The position numbers were made by a program, and so were the translations under genes. Of a stretch of DNA of 16,961 bases, positions 6,869-13,709 are shown piece by piece (within the stretch, counting starts at the first letter, position 1; each line of letters begins with the position of its first letter). This DNA is from an uncultured Eubacteriales bacterium (GTDB lineage Bacteria; Bacillota; Clostridia; Christensenellales; Borkfalkiaceae), in the NCBI GenBank assembly GCA_900549005.1, contig URMT01000029.1:1-16961 (forward strand), given 5' to 3'. The notes under the pieces were generated by a model that saw only the letters and a list, made by a program, of their open reading frames with translations, searched no databases and was not told where the DNA came from.

Positions 6869-7627
6869 TTGTCCGCCCGCGAATACCTTATTTGTGTGAT
6901 ATATGAAGAAGTAAAAAATTTTTATTTGAAGTACCGCGGCAAAAAGTGCGTGATAGGCTACTCATTCAAGGGCCGCGCAATCTTTGCAATGCACGTGGGC
7001 AGTTTTACGGGCAGGCAGTTTATGGCGGCCTACGCCTTTCACGGCAGGGAGTGGATAACCGCCCGCCTTGCTCTCAGGCACATACGCACGGGCGTGGCCC
7101 GCGGCAGGGGCGGCTGGATAATTCCGCTCGTCAACCCCGACGGCGCCGTGATTTCGCAGACCGTTTCTCCGCTGTGGAAGGCCAACGCGAGGGGAGTGGA
7201 TTTGAACTGCAATTTCGACGCGCTGTGGGGCACGGGCAGGCTGAACACCCGTACGCGCGGCGCAGAAAACTGCACGGGCGACTTTCCCTTTTCCGAGCCC
7301 GAAAGCAAGGCGCTTGCCGATTTCACGTTAAAGGTAATGCCGCACGCGGCGCTCGCCTTCCACACCAAGGGCGAAGAAATTTATTGGGAGTTCGACGGCG
7401 CGGGCTTCATTATGGGTGCGCGCGTGCTTGCGCGCTCCACGGGGTATACCCCCAAAATCATATCGGGCTCTGCGGGCGGATACAAGGACTGGTGCTTAAA
7501 AAGGCTCAAAATTCCCGCCTATACCATAGAGTGCGGCAGCGACAGGCTTGCGCACCCTATAACGCAGCTGCGCTGCCTTAAAAAGTGTTACAGAATTTTA
7601 TACGATTTTACGTTGCTATATGGATAA
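6869..7627 (+). CDS. M14-family zinc carboxypeptidase / gamma-D-glutamyl-diamino acid endopeptidase-like
   Basis: A zinc metallopeptidase of the M14 fold. Zinc ligands are H58 and E61 (FHGREW) and probably H165 (FHTKGEEIYW). NPDG is at 89-92, the DLN-x-N motif at 111-115, and the catalytic glutamate is E221 in YTIECG. The FHTKGEEIYW and WGTG-N context resembles bacterial peptidases that cut the D-Glu/diaminopimelate bond in cell-wall peptides, so peptidoglycan turnover or recycling is the likely role (inferred). There is no signal peptide, so it may act in the cytoplasm. The motif arginine of DLNRN is Cys114 here. The start is uncertain. I use TTG at 6869 with GAGG 10 nt upstream; a GTG at 6896 is the alternative. 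The stop overlaps tadA by 8 nt. Confidence 0.8.
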   Translation: MSAREYLICVIYEEVKNFYLKYRGKKCVIGYSFKGRAIFAMHVGSFTGRQFMAAYAFHGREWITARLALRHIRTGVARGRGGWIIPLVNPDGAVISQTVSPLWKANARGVDLNCNFDALWGTGRLNTRTRGAENCTGDFPFSEPESKALADFTLKVMPHAALAFHTKGEEIYWEFDGAGFIMGARVLARSTGYTPKIISGSAGGYKDWCLKRLKIPAYTIECGSDRLAHPITQLRCLKKCYRILYDFTLLYG

Positions 7628-8081
7628 AAAATTTATGAAGAGCGCATTGAAGTGCGCAAAAAAGGCGTACGAAGAGGGCGAAGTCCCCATCGGCGCGGTC
7701 GTCGTCTGCGACGGCAAAATAATAGGCAGGGGACACAACAGGCGCACGGGCAGGCAGATTGCCACCGCCCACGCCGAAATTGAGGCGATAGAAAAGGCCT
7801 GCCGCAAACTGCACAGCTGGCGGCTGCCAGACTGTGAAATTTACGTCACGCTTGAACCGTGCCCTATGTGTATGGGCGCCATTTTAAACGCACGCATAAA
7901 AAAAGTTTACTTCGGCGCGTACGAGGCGAAGGGCCGTTCGCTTACGGATGTAATTGCGAGTTCGGGCGTCCTCAACCACAAGGCCGAAGTCTGCGGCGGG
8001 GGGATGGAAGAGGAGTGCGCGGCAATACTTTCGGGCTTTTTCAGCGAAATGCGCGAACGCACAAAAAAAACTGAAAGCTGA
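7620..8081 (+). CDS. tadA: tRNA-specific adenosine deaminase TadA
   Basis: This zinc enzyme deaminates adenosine 34 to inosine in the anticodon of tRNA-Arg(ACG). The 153-residue length is typical. It shows the cytidine/deoxycytidylate-deaminase fold with zinc-binding HAE (51-53, E53 as proton shuttle) and PCPMC (80-84). Other family features are EVPIGAVVV (21-29), GHN (38-40), SWRLPDCEIYVTLEPC and the C-terminal FF segment. The start codon lies inside the end of the M14 peptidase gene (8-nt overlap) with little ribosome site of its own, which suggests translational coupling. Confidence 0.96.
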   Translation: MDKKFMKSALKCAKKAYEEGEVPIGAVVVCDGKIIGRGHNRRTGRQIATAHAEIEAIEKACRKLHSWRLPDCEIYVTLEPCPMCMGAILNARIKKVYFGAYEAKGRSLTDVIASSGVLNHKAEVCGGGMEEECAAILSGFFSEMRERTKKTES

Positions 8082-8218
8082 ATTTATACCGCGCAGAATT
8101 GCCGCAAATTGCCTTAAAAGCCTGATTGCTTCGCTTAAAAGCCGCGCGGCGGCCCGGGCGTAATTTTAAATAATGTGTAACTTACTTGTAACAAACAGGT
8201 AAAAAAATATTTAATAAC

Positions 8219-8250
8219 TGCCGCCATTAAGGTTGACAACGCGGGCGGCA
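8219..8250. repeat. 7-bp inverted repeat bracketing the prs -35 box, possible operator
   Basis: TGCCGCC (8219-8225) and GGCGGCA (8244-8250) are perfect reverse complements separated by 18 bp that contain the TTGACA box. The arrangement is operator-like: a bound dimer or a cruciform would cover the -35 element. In GC-rich DNA such a match may also be chance. Confidence 0.35.
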
Positions 8251-8261
8251 CAATATAAAAT
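8233..8261 (+). promoter_or_regulatory. Sigma-A promoter of prs
   Basis: TTGACA (8233-8238), a 17-nt spacer and TAAAAT (8256-8261) match the housekeeping consensus at 11 of 12 positions. Initiation is expected near 8268, giving a 5' leader of about 165 nt before the prs start codon. Confidence 0.8.
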
Positions 8262-8271
8262 ATCTATGCTT

Positions 8272-8398
8272 GGCGCCGCAGGTTTGCGCGCGCCGGGTGC
8301 GCCGCTTGTCTTACGGGGGAATGTGCGGCGGACGGCGTATAGGTTTAAAACAATTTAATAGCAAAAGAATGAACGCGTATCCGCGGGAAAGCGGACGC
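8272..8398 (+). promoter_or_regulatory. GC-rich structured 5' leader of prs with alternative hairpins
   Basis: GGCGC (8272-8276) can pair with GCGCC at 8290-8294 or at 8299-8303. The second site overlaps CGCCGC (8300-8305), which itself can pair with GCGGCG (8325-8330) across a 19-nt loop. A separate hairpin has TCCGC (8380-8384), a GGGAAA loop and GCGGA (8391-8395), extended by GCG/CGC past a TA bulge. The first pairings exclude one another, as in regulated leaders. I recognise no known riboswitch class and see no T-run terminator, so function is unproven. Confidence 0.4.
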
Positions 8399-8437
8399 TT
8401 CAAATACAAAAGCATTCCGGAGGCATATCCCCAATGA
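8369..8437 (+). CDS. Possible 22-codon upstream ORF overlapping the prs start (ATGA)
   Basis: An ATG at 8369 opens a 22-codon frame (MNAYPRESGR...) that spans the leader hairpin and ends in TGA at 8435-8437, overlapping the prs ATG in an ATGA junction. That overlap type often couples translation. The strong GGAGG ribosome site of prs lies inside this frame. There is no good ribosome site ahead of the uORF itself, only a purine-rich GCAAAAGA. The peptide has no recognisable homology or codon run pointing to amino-acid attenuation. It may be a real leader peptide or chance. Confidence 0.25.
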   Translation: MNAYPRESGRFKYKSIPEAYPQ

Positions 8438-9381
8438 TAAATCACGGCAGCGAGATTAAGATTTTTTCTGGCAATTCCAACAGACCGCTTGCTCAGGCAA
8501 TCGCTTCTAAGCTCAACACGTCCTTAGGCGATATGGAACTCACCCACTTTTCCGACGGCGAAATTTACGTCCGCTACGAAGAGACGGTGAGGGGCAAAGA
8601 CGTATTCCTCGTTCAGTCCACAAGCGCGCCCGTAAACACCAATCTTATGGAACTTCTCATAATGATTGACGCGGCCAAGCGTGCAAGCGCAGGCAGAATC
8701 ACCGCCGTTATTCCCTATTTCGGCTACGCCCGTCAGGACAGGAAGGCGCGCTCGCGCGAACCTATCACGGCTAAGCTCGTTGCCAACCTCATCACGTCGG
8801 CAGGCGCAGACAGGGTTCTTACTATGGACCTTCACTGTATGCAGATTCAGGGCTTCTTCGATATTCCTCTCGATAATCTCATAGGCGGCCCCACGCTCTA
8901 TAATTACTTCAAACCCAAGGTAGACGATAACTTCGTCGTCGTATCTCCCGACATCGGCTCGGTTTCCCGCGCAAGGAAGGTTGCCGCGAGGATGGACGCC
9001 AAAATGGCAATCATCGACAAGCGCCGCCCCAAGGCCAACGTGATGGAGGTAATGAACATAATCGGCGACGTGGAGGGCAAGAACTGCCTTATGGTAGACG
9101 ATATGATTGATACCGCCGGCACGATAGTTCAGGGCGCGAAGGCGCTCAAAGAGGCGGGCGCCAAAGAAATTTACGCCTGCTGCTCGCACGGCGTGCTCTC
9201 CGGCCCCGCAATCGACAGGCTCGCGGCTTCGCCCATAACCGAGCTTGCCATACTCGACACCATAAATATCCCGCAGGAAAAGATGCTGCCTTCGTTCAGG
9301 ATAATTTCCACGGCACCCATCTTCGCCTCGGCGATAGAAAATGTATACCTCGACAGACCTATGTCGAAAATTTACGACTGA
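8434..9381 (+). CDS. prs: Ribose-phosphate pyrophosphokinase (PRPP synthetase)
   Basis: This enzyme makes PRPP from ribose 5-phosphate and ATP in the cytoplasm and so feeds purine, pyrimidine, NAD, histidine and tryptophan synthesis. The 315 residues fit class I enzymes. It shows SGNSNRPLA near the N-terminus, FSDGE (39-43), PYFGYARQDRK (94-104), DLHCMQIQGFFD (132-143, with the catalytic-region His134), SPDIGSVSRARK (171-182), the flexible-loop segment DKRRPKANV (195-203) and the PRPP-binding loop VDDMIDTAGT (221-230). GGAGG lies 10 nt before the ATG. It has its own promoter and a terminator follows, so it is probably transcribed largely on its own, although pth and mfd follow as in the Bacillus prs-pth-mfd region. 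Confidence 0.98.
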   Translation: MINHGSEIKIFSGNSNRPLAQAIASKLNTSLGDMELTHFSDGEIYVRYEETVRGKDVFLVQSTSAPVNTNLMELLIMIDAAKRASAGRITAVIPYFGYARQDRKARSREPITAKLVANLITSAGADRVLTMDLHCMQIQGFFDIPLDNLIGGPTLYNYFKPKVDDNFVVVSPDIGSVSRARKVAARMDAKMAIIDKRRPKANVMEVMNIIGDVEGKNCLMVDDMIDTAGTIVQGAKALKEAGAKEIYACCSHGVLSGPAIDRLAASPITELAILDTINIPQEKMLPSFRIISTAPIFASAIENVYLDRPMSKIYD

Positions 9382-9390
9382 TAAAAAACG

Positions 9391-9415
9391 CGCCACAGTT
9401 CACCTGTGGCGTTTT
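9391..9415 (+). terminator. Intrinsic terminator after prs
   Basis: CGCCACAG, a TTCAC loop and CTGTGGCG form a perfect 8-bp stem followed by TTTT (9412-9415) and preceded by AAAAAA, so it could act in both directions. It starts 10 bp after the prs stop codon and 20 bp before pth. Some read-through is likely needed, because I see no clear promoter in front of pth. Confidence 0.85.
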
Positions 9416-9435
9416 GAATAAGACAGGTTAAGTTT

Positions 9436-9999
9436 ATGTTTATAATAGTGGGGCTTGGAAACCCCGAAGAAAAGTACGCAAAAACCTTTCACAATATGGG
9501 CTTCAACGCCGCGGCCGACGCGGCGGCGCTCCTTAAAACAAAGTTCAAAAAAAAGGAGTGCTCGTCTTACGTTGCCGAGGCGTATTCGGGCGGCGAAAAG
9601 ATTATAATAGCCCGCCCGCTTACCTATATGAATTTAAGCGGCGTGGCGGTAAAACAGTTGCTCGCAAAATACGGCGCCTCGCCCTCGCAGCTCGTGGTGA
9701 TTTACGACGATTACGATATCCCAAAGGGCAAAATAAGGGTGCGGCCTTCGGGCAGCGCGGGCACGCACAACGGTATGCGCTCGATAATTTCAGAGATTGG
9801 CACGCAGGACTTTGCCCGCATCCGCATAGGCATACGCGACCCCGAGGTGAACATACCCATAATCAACTACGTTCTTTCCGAGGTGAGGAAGGAAGATTAC
9901 GAACTCTTCATCTCGTCGTGCGGAAGGGCGGCAGAAGCTGCCGTGGAACTCGCCCTCGGCAAGAGCGTGGACGAGGTTATGACGGCTTATAACAAATAG
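9436..9999 (+). CDS. pth: Peptidyl-tRNA hydrolase (SpoVC in Bacillus)
   Basis: This enzyme releases peptides from peptidyl-tRNAs that drop off ribosomes, recycling tRNA in the cytoplasm. The 187-residue length is normal. Catalytic and binding residues are visible: VGLGNP with N10, HN (H19 the catalytic base, N20), PLTYMNLSG with N66, DDYDIPKG with D91/D92, and GSAGTHNGMRSI with N112. The usual TRHN motif is TFHN here, a conservative-position variant outside the catalytic pair. An AGG-type ribosome site precedes the ATG. It sits between prs and mfd, the order found in Bacillus and many clostridia. Confidence 0.97.
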   Translation: MFIIVGLGNPEEKYAKTFHNMGFNAAADAAALLKTKFKKKECSSYVAEAYSGGEKIIIARPLTYMNLSGVAVKQLLAKYGASPSQLVVIYDDYDIPKGKIRVRPSGSAGTHNGMRSIISEIGTQDFARIRIGIRDPEVNIPIINYVLSEVRKEDYELFISSCGRAAEAAVELALGKSVDEVMTAYNK

Positions 10000-10023
10000 A
10001 TTTACGCGCCTTTTCGGGTTCAG

Positions 10024-10115
10024 GAGATTTCTCGGCTACGCTCGAAATGACAATGCTGTAATTTTATATCGCTCCAAATGTCATTTCGACCGAGCGCAGC
10101 GAGCGGAGAAATCTC
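10024..10115. mobile_element. MITE-like imperfect palindromic repeat between pth and mfd
   Basis: Two inverted arms flank a 26-bp centre: left 10024-10052 (29 nt) and right 10079-10115 (37 nt). The outer 10 nt (GAGATTTCTC) and inner 10 nt (CGAAATGACA) are identical in opposite orientation. The middle parts are related, but the left arm is 8 nt shorter (GGCTACGCT against a 17-nt GC-rich piece with its own palindrome). Sequences of this kind (a GAGATTTCTC end, CGCTCGCTGCGCTCGG, CGAAATGACA) are, from my general knowledge, dispersed in many bacterial genomes. It has no ORF, so it would be non-autonomous. The transcript would fold into a long hairpin inside the pth-mfd interval, possibly affecting read-through. 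Confidence 0.7.
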
Positions 10116-10179
10116 TTAAAATCATTATTCGGCAATATAACGCGGCCCGCCCATTGCGGCGCGCCCGAACGGTACGGCT

Positions 10180-13100
10180 TTGAAGAAGAATTTTTTCAGC
10201 TATGAAAATCTGGGAGGGGAGTATATTCCCCTCGGCAACGACCTCCGCCTCGGTGTACCGACGGCGGTTTTCGGCGTTTCCGAACCCCACAAATATCTCA
10301 CGGCGGCGCTCTGCCGCGGCAGCCTTCTGTATGTAACGGCAGACGGCATTTCGGCGCGCCGCGCGGCGCAGTCGCTCTCTGCCCTGACGGGCGAAGAGGC
10401 CGTGCTTTTAACGCCAAAAGACGACGTTCTTTTGTATAAAGAGGCAATCTCGCGCGAGGCGCTGTTTGCAAGGCTCACCGCGGCGGATAAAATTTATTCG
10501 GGCGCAAGAATAGTGGTTTGCGACGCCGAGGCCGCGCTTCAACTCTTTCCCGCACGCCCCGTGGCGCTTGTTCTGCGCACTGGCGACGATTTCGATTACG
10601 CCAATCTGCCCGCGCAACTCGTATCGATGGGCTATAACCGCGAGTACGAGGTGGAGGCAAAGGGCAGTTTTGCGGTGCGCGGCGACATACTCGACATCTT
10701 CCCTGTAAACTGCGAAAACCCCGTGCGCATAGACTTTTTCGGCGACACCGTCGAAAAAATCAGACCTTACGACGCCGTTTCAGGCGAAAGACTGAAAGAG
10801 GCGGGGGAAGTGCGCATAATCAGCGCGGCAGAGGCGTTCGTTGCGGAAAGCGACCTGCCCGTGGTGAAGAAGGCGCTGTCCGACGGGCTTAAAAAATTCC
10901 CCGACGTAAAGGCGTTCGGCAGGGCGCGCGCCATAGCCGACGAACTCATTTCAAAGGCGGAAGGCGGCGCTCCGTTTGCGGGCGCATCGTATCTTATGCC
11001 CGTCCTGTCCTCGTCGCGCACGCTTTTCGACGCGCTTTCGCCCGATACGACGATTTATTTCGACGAGTGTAAACTGCTGAACGACAGAATAGCGGGCATA
11101 TGCTCAGAGCACGCAAACCGCTTCAACGAGCTCAAAGCGGGCGGCGAGGCGTTCGATTTCAGCATAAACCAACTGCTCTCGGAAGAGCGGCTCTATAAGG
11201 CGTTCTCATCGTTCAAAAACATAGCGTTGCAGACCTTTTTCGGCAGCACGTTCTTCTTTCAGCCGCTCAAAACTTACAACCTGCACGCCACGCCCGCACC
11301 CTCTTATCTCAATTCTTCGGCAGAACTTCTCACCGACGCGCGCAACTGGATAAGGGGCGGCTACCGAGTGCTTGCCTTCACGGGCTCGGCCTCGCGCACA
11401 GAAAAACTTACCCAGACATTTATCGACGACGGTCTGCCCGTAAACCCCGTTCCCGACAGCCTTGACGCCCTGCGCGGAATAGCCGTTTCTTCGGAGGAAC
11501 TTCCGCACGGACTCGTTCTGCACGACTGCAAGGCGGTAATTTTAGGCAGCGGCGACTTGTATACAAAGTCCGCCGTGACGAGGCGCATAAGGAAGAAGCG
11601 CGGCGATATGTTCTCCGCGCCCGAAATAGGCCAGTACGCCGTGCACGAAAAGCACGGCATAGGCAAGATAACGGGCACGCAGAAGATAGAGACCACCGAC
11701 GGCATCAAGGAGTACATATCCATAGAGTATAAGGGCGGCGATATGCTGTATGTGCCCGTGGAACAGATGGACGTGCTCTCGAAATACGTCGGACAGGATA
11801 ACCCCTCGCTCTCAAAGATAGGCGGGGCGGAGTTCGAAAGGGTGAAGGAGCGGGTCCGCCAGTCGCTCAAAAAGATGGCGTTCGACCTGAAACAGCTATA
11901 CGCCGAAAGGAGCAGCAGAAAGGGCTTCCGCTTCCCCGAAAACGCCGTAATGATGCAGGAGTTCGAGGACGCTTTCCAATATGAAGAGACGCCCGACCAG
12001 CTAAGCTCCATTGCCGAAATAAAGGCGGATATGTGTTCGGATAAAGTGATGGACAGACTGCTCTGCGGCGACGTGGGCTACGGCAAGACGGAGGTGGCCC
12101 TCCGCGCGGCATATCTGTGCGTTCTGGGCGGAAAGCAGGCGGCAATAATGTGCCCCAGCACCATACTTTCCGAACAGCACTACAACACCGCGTGCGCCCG
12201 CTTTGCAGACTTCGGCGTGCGCGTGGAAAAGCTCAACCGCTTCAAGTCGCCCAAGGAACAGCAAAAGACGCTTAAAATGCTCGCCGACGGCGACATTGAT
12301 ATAATAATCGGCACGCACAGACTGCTCTCCGACGACGTGAAGTTTTACGACCTCGGACTTCTGGTGCTGGACGAAGAACAGCGCTTCGGCGTGGAACACA
12401 AAGAAAAGATAAAGCACATAAAAAACGATATAGACTGCCTCACTATGACGGCGACGCCCATTCCGCGCACGTTGCATATGTCGCTTTCGGGCATAAGGGA
12501 TATAAGCACCATCAACACCCCGCCGCAGAAGCGTATGCCCGTGCAGACCTACGTGGTGGAGGAGACCGAAGCGCTCATCCGCGACGCCTGCGTAAGGGAG
12601 CTTTCGCGCGGAGGGCAGGTATTCATACTGTATAACAGGGTAGAAACCATCTCGTCGTATGCCGGCAGAATTGCAGAAATAGTGCCCGAAGGCAGGGTGT
12701 GCTACGCCCACGGCAGAATGGAAAAGGACCTTTTGGAGGGCAATATGATGGCCTTCTATAAAGGGGAAAAGAACATTCTCGTCACCACTACAATAATAGA
12801 AAACGGCATAGACCTGCCAAACGCCAACACGATAATAGTGATAGACGCCGACAGGCTGGGCATATCCCAGCTCTACCAGCTTAGGGGCAGGGTGGGAAGA
12901 AGCAACCGCCTGGCGCAGGCTTACTTCACCTTCAAGCCCGAAAAGGTTATGACGAGCGACGCCGCCGCCCGACTGAAAGCCATAATGCAGTTTACCGAGC
13001 TGGGCTCGGGCTTCAAAATTGCAATGCGCGACCTTGAAATACGCGGCGCGGGCAACGTTCTGGGCGCCGAACAGCACGGCCATATGGACAGGGTGGGCTA

Positions 13101-13596
13101 CGAGCTGTATTCCAAGATGCTCAAAGAGGAGATATCGGGAGAAAGCGCCTCTACGGCCGAACTCGATATAAAGGCCACCGCGTATATACCCGAAAACTAT
13201 ATAGAATCCCCCGCGGGCAGAATGGACTGCTACAAGCAGATAGCCGAAATAAGGACGGTTGCAGACTACAAGCGCGTGTGCCTTTCGATTGAAGAGAACT
13301 ACGGCCCTATGCCGAACGAGGTGCTCAACCTTCTTATAATCGCCGTTATGAAGGCTTACGCTTCCAGGTTGCAGGTAAGCAAGATTGGCGTAAGCTCCAA
13401 GGCGGCGTACCTCGAATTTTCTGCGCTTTCCGCCCTCGGCGACAAAAAACTCCGTGCGGCTATGGACGAATATGCGCAGGGCATTCAGGTATCTATGACC
13501 AGTTCGCCCAAAATAAATTTTATGCCTCGTGCAAATCCGGCAAAAACTATGCTCGAAATGACAAAATTTTTAAAATTTGCGGTAAGTTTCACCTAA
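10180..13596 (+). CDS. mfd: Transcription-repair coupling factor Mfd
   Basis: An ATP-driven DNA translocase that removes RNA polymerase stalled at lesions and recruits UvrA for nucleotide excision repair. At 1138 residues it is near full family length. It has an N-terminal UvrB-like module (about 1-350), a RNA-polymerase-interacting domain around 490-550 ([20 protein letters not shown]), the helicase core with Walker A GDVGYGKT (630-637), DEEQ (731-734), TATPIPRTL, and GRVGR (903-907) in motif VI, and a C-terminal TRCF domain. The start is inferred. TTG at 10180 gives [11 protein letters not shown]..., matching the expected N-terminal position, and no in-frame ATG occurs before the UvrB-like module. 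The ribosome site is weak. The MITE-like repeat lies just upstream. Confidence 0.96.
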   Translation: MKKNFFSYENLGGEYIPLGNDLRLGVPTAVFGVSEPHKYLTAALCRGSLLYVTADGISARRAAQSLSALTGEEAVLLTPKDDVLLYKEAISREALFARLTAADKIYSGARIVVCDAEAALQLFPARPVALVLRTGDDFDYANLPAQLVSMGYNREYEVEAKGSFAVRGDILDIFPVNCENPVRIDFFGDTVEKIRPYDAVSGERLKEAGEVRIISAAEAFVAESDLPVVKKALSDGLKKFPDVKAFGRARAIADELISKAEGGAPFAGASYLMPVLSSSRTLFDALSPDTTIYFDECKLLNDRIAGICSEHANRFNELKAGGEAFDFSINQLLSEERLYKAFSSFKNIALQTFFGSTFFFQPLKTYNLHATPAPSYLNSSAELLTDARNWIRGGYRVLAFTGSASRTEKLTQTFIDDGLPVNPVPDSLDALRGIAVSSEELPHGLVLHDCKAVILGSGDLYTKSAVTRRIRKKRGDMFSAPEIGQYAVHEKHGIGKITGTQKIETTDGIKEYISIEYKGGDMLYVPVEQMDVLSKYVGQDNPSLSKIGGAEFERVKERVRQSLKKMAFDLKQLYAERSSRKGFRFPENAVMMQEFEDAFQYEETPDQLSSIAEIKADMCSDKVMDRLLCGDVGYGKTEVALRAAYLCVLGGKQAAIMCPSTILSEQHYNTACARFADFGVRVEKLNRFKSPKEQQKTLKMLADGDIDIIIGTHRLLSDDVKFYDLGLLVLDEEQRFGVEHKEKIKHIKNDIDCLTMTATPIPRTLHMSLSGIRDISTINTPPQKRMPVQTYVVEETEALIRDACVRELSRGGQVFILYNRVETISSYAGRIAEIVPEGRVCYAHGRMEKDLLEGNMMAFYKGEKNILVTTTIIENGIDLPNANTIIVIDADRLGISQLYQLRGRVGRSNRLAQAYFTFKPEKVMTSDAAARLKAIMQFTELGSGFKIAMRDLEIRGAGNVLGAEQHGHMDRVGYELYSKMLKEEISGESASTAELDIKATAYIPENYIESPAGRMDCYKQIAEIRTVADYKRVCLSIEENYGPMPNEVLNLLIIAVMKAYASRLQVSKIGVSSKAAYLEFSALSALGDKKLRAAMDEYAQGIQVSMTSSPKINFMPRANPAKTMLEMTKFLKFAVSFT

Positions 13597-13612
13597 AATT
13601 TAGAAAAATGAT

Positions 13613-13641
13613 TTGCTATACCGCTTAAATTATTATATAAT
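13613..13641 (+). promoter_or_regulatory. Promoter of the foldase lipoprotein gene
   Basis: TTGCTA (13613-13618), 17 nt, then a perfect TATAAT (13636-13641). Initiation near 13648 leaves a leader of about 62 nt ending in GGAG, 10 nt before the ATG. I see no terminator for mfd between its stop and this promoter. Confidence 0.65.
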
Positions 13642-13709
13642 GATAAATGTGTTTGCGCGGGATATGCGCGCAATTTAAAACGCAGGAAATGATGCGGAGA
13701 AGAACTTTA

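Larger units (their letters stand above)
8082..8433. other. 352-bp gap: tadA 3' end, prs promoter and structured prs leader
   Basis: This gap holds no long gene. From left to right it contains a GC-rich stretch with short palindromes (GCCGCGCGGC and GCCCGGGC, about 8141-8160) that is not a convincing terminator, then an AT-rich upstream region with two GTAAC copies. After these come an inverted repeat around the -35 box, the prs promoter, and a leader of about 165 nt with several GC-rich hairpins and a small upstream ORF. I looked for an SRP RNA, which follows tadA in some Bacillota, and did not find its conserved apical loop. Confidence 0.7.

Noticed and set aside
8141..8175. Terminator after tadA at the GCCGCGCGGC/GCCCGGGC palindromes
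   Set aside because: The palindromes are short and self-contained, without a clean stem-loop followed by a T-run.
8082..8433. SRP (4.5S-like) RNA gene after tadA
   Set aside because: The region is GC-rich and folded, but the conserved apical GGAAG/AGCA-type loop of SRP RNA is missing on both strands, and the segment reads better as a prs leader.
12001..13083. 360-codon open frame antisense to mfd (and similar long antisense frames over prs and pheT)
   Set aside because: They lie fully within well-conserved genes, have atypical composition and show no family motifs.
13554..13565. CTCGAAATGACA at the end of mfd, identical to the inner end of the palindromic repeat
   Set aside because: It encodes Leu-Glu-Met-Thr in frame within mfd and has no partner arm nearby. 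A 12-nt match can be chance.
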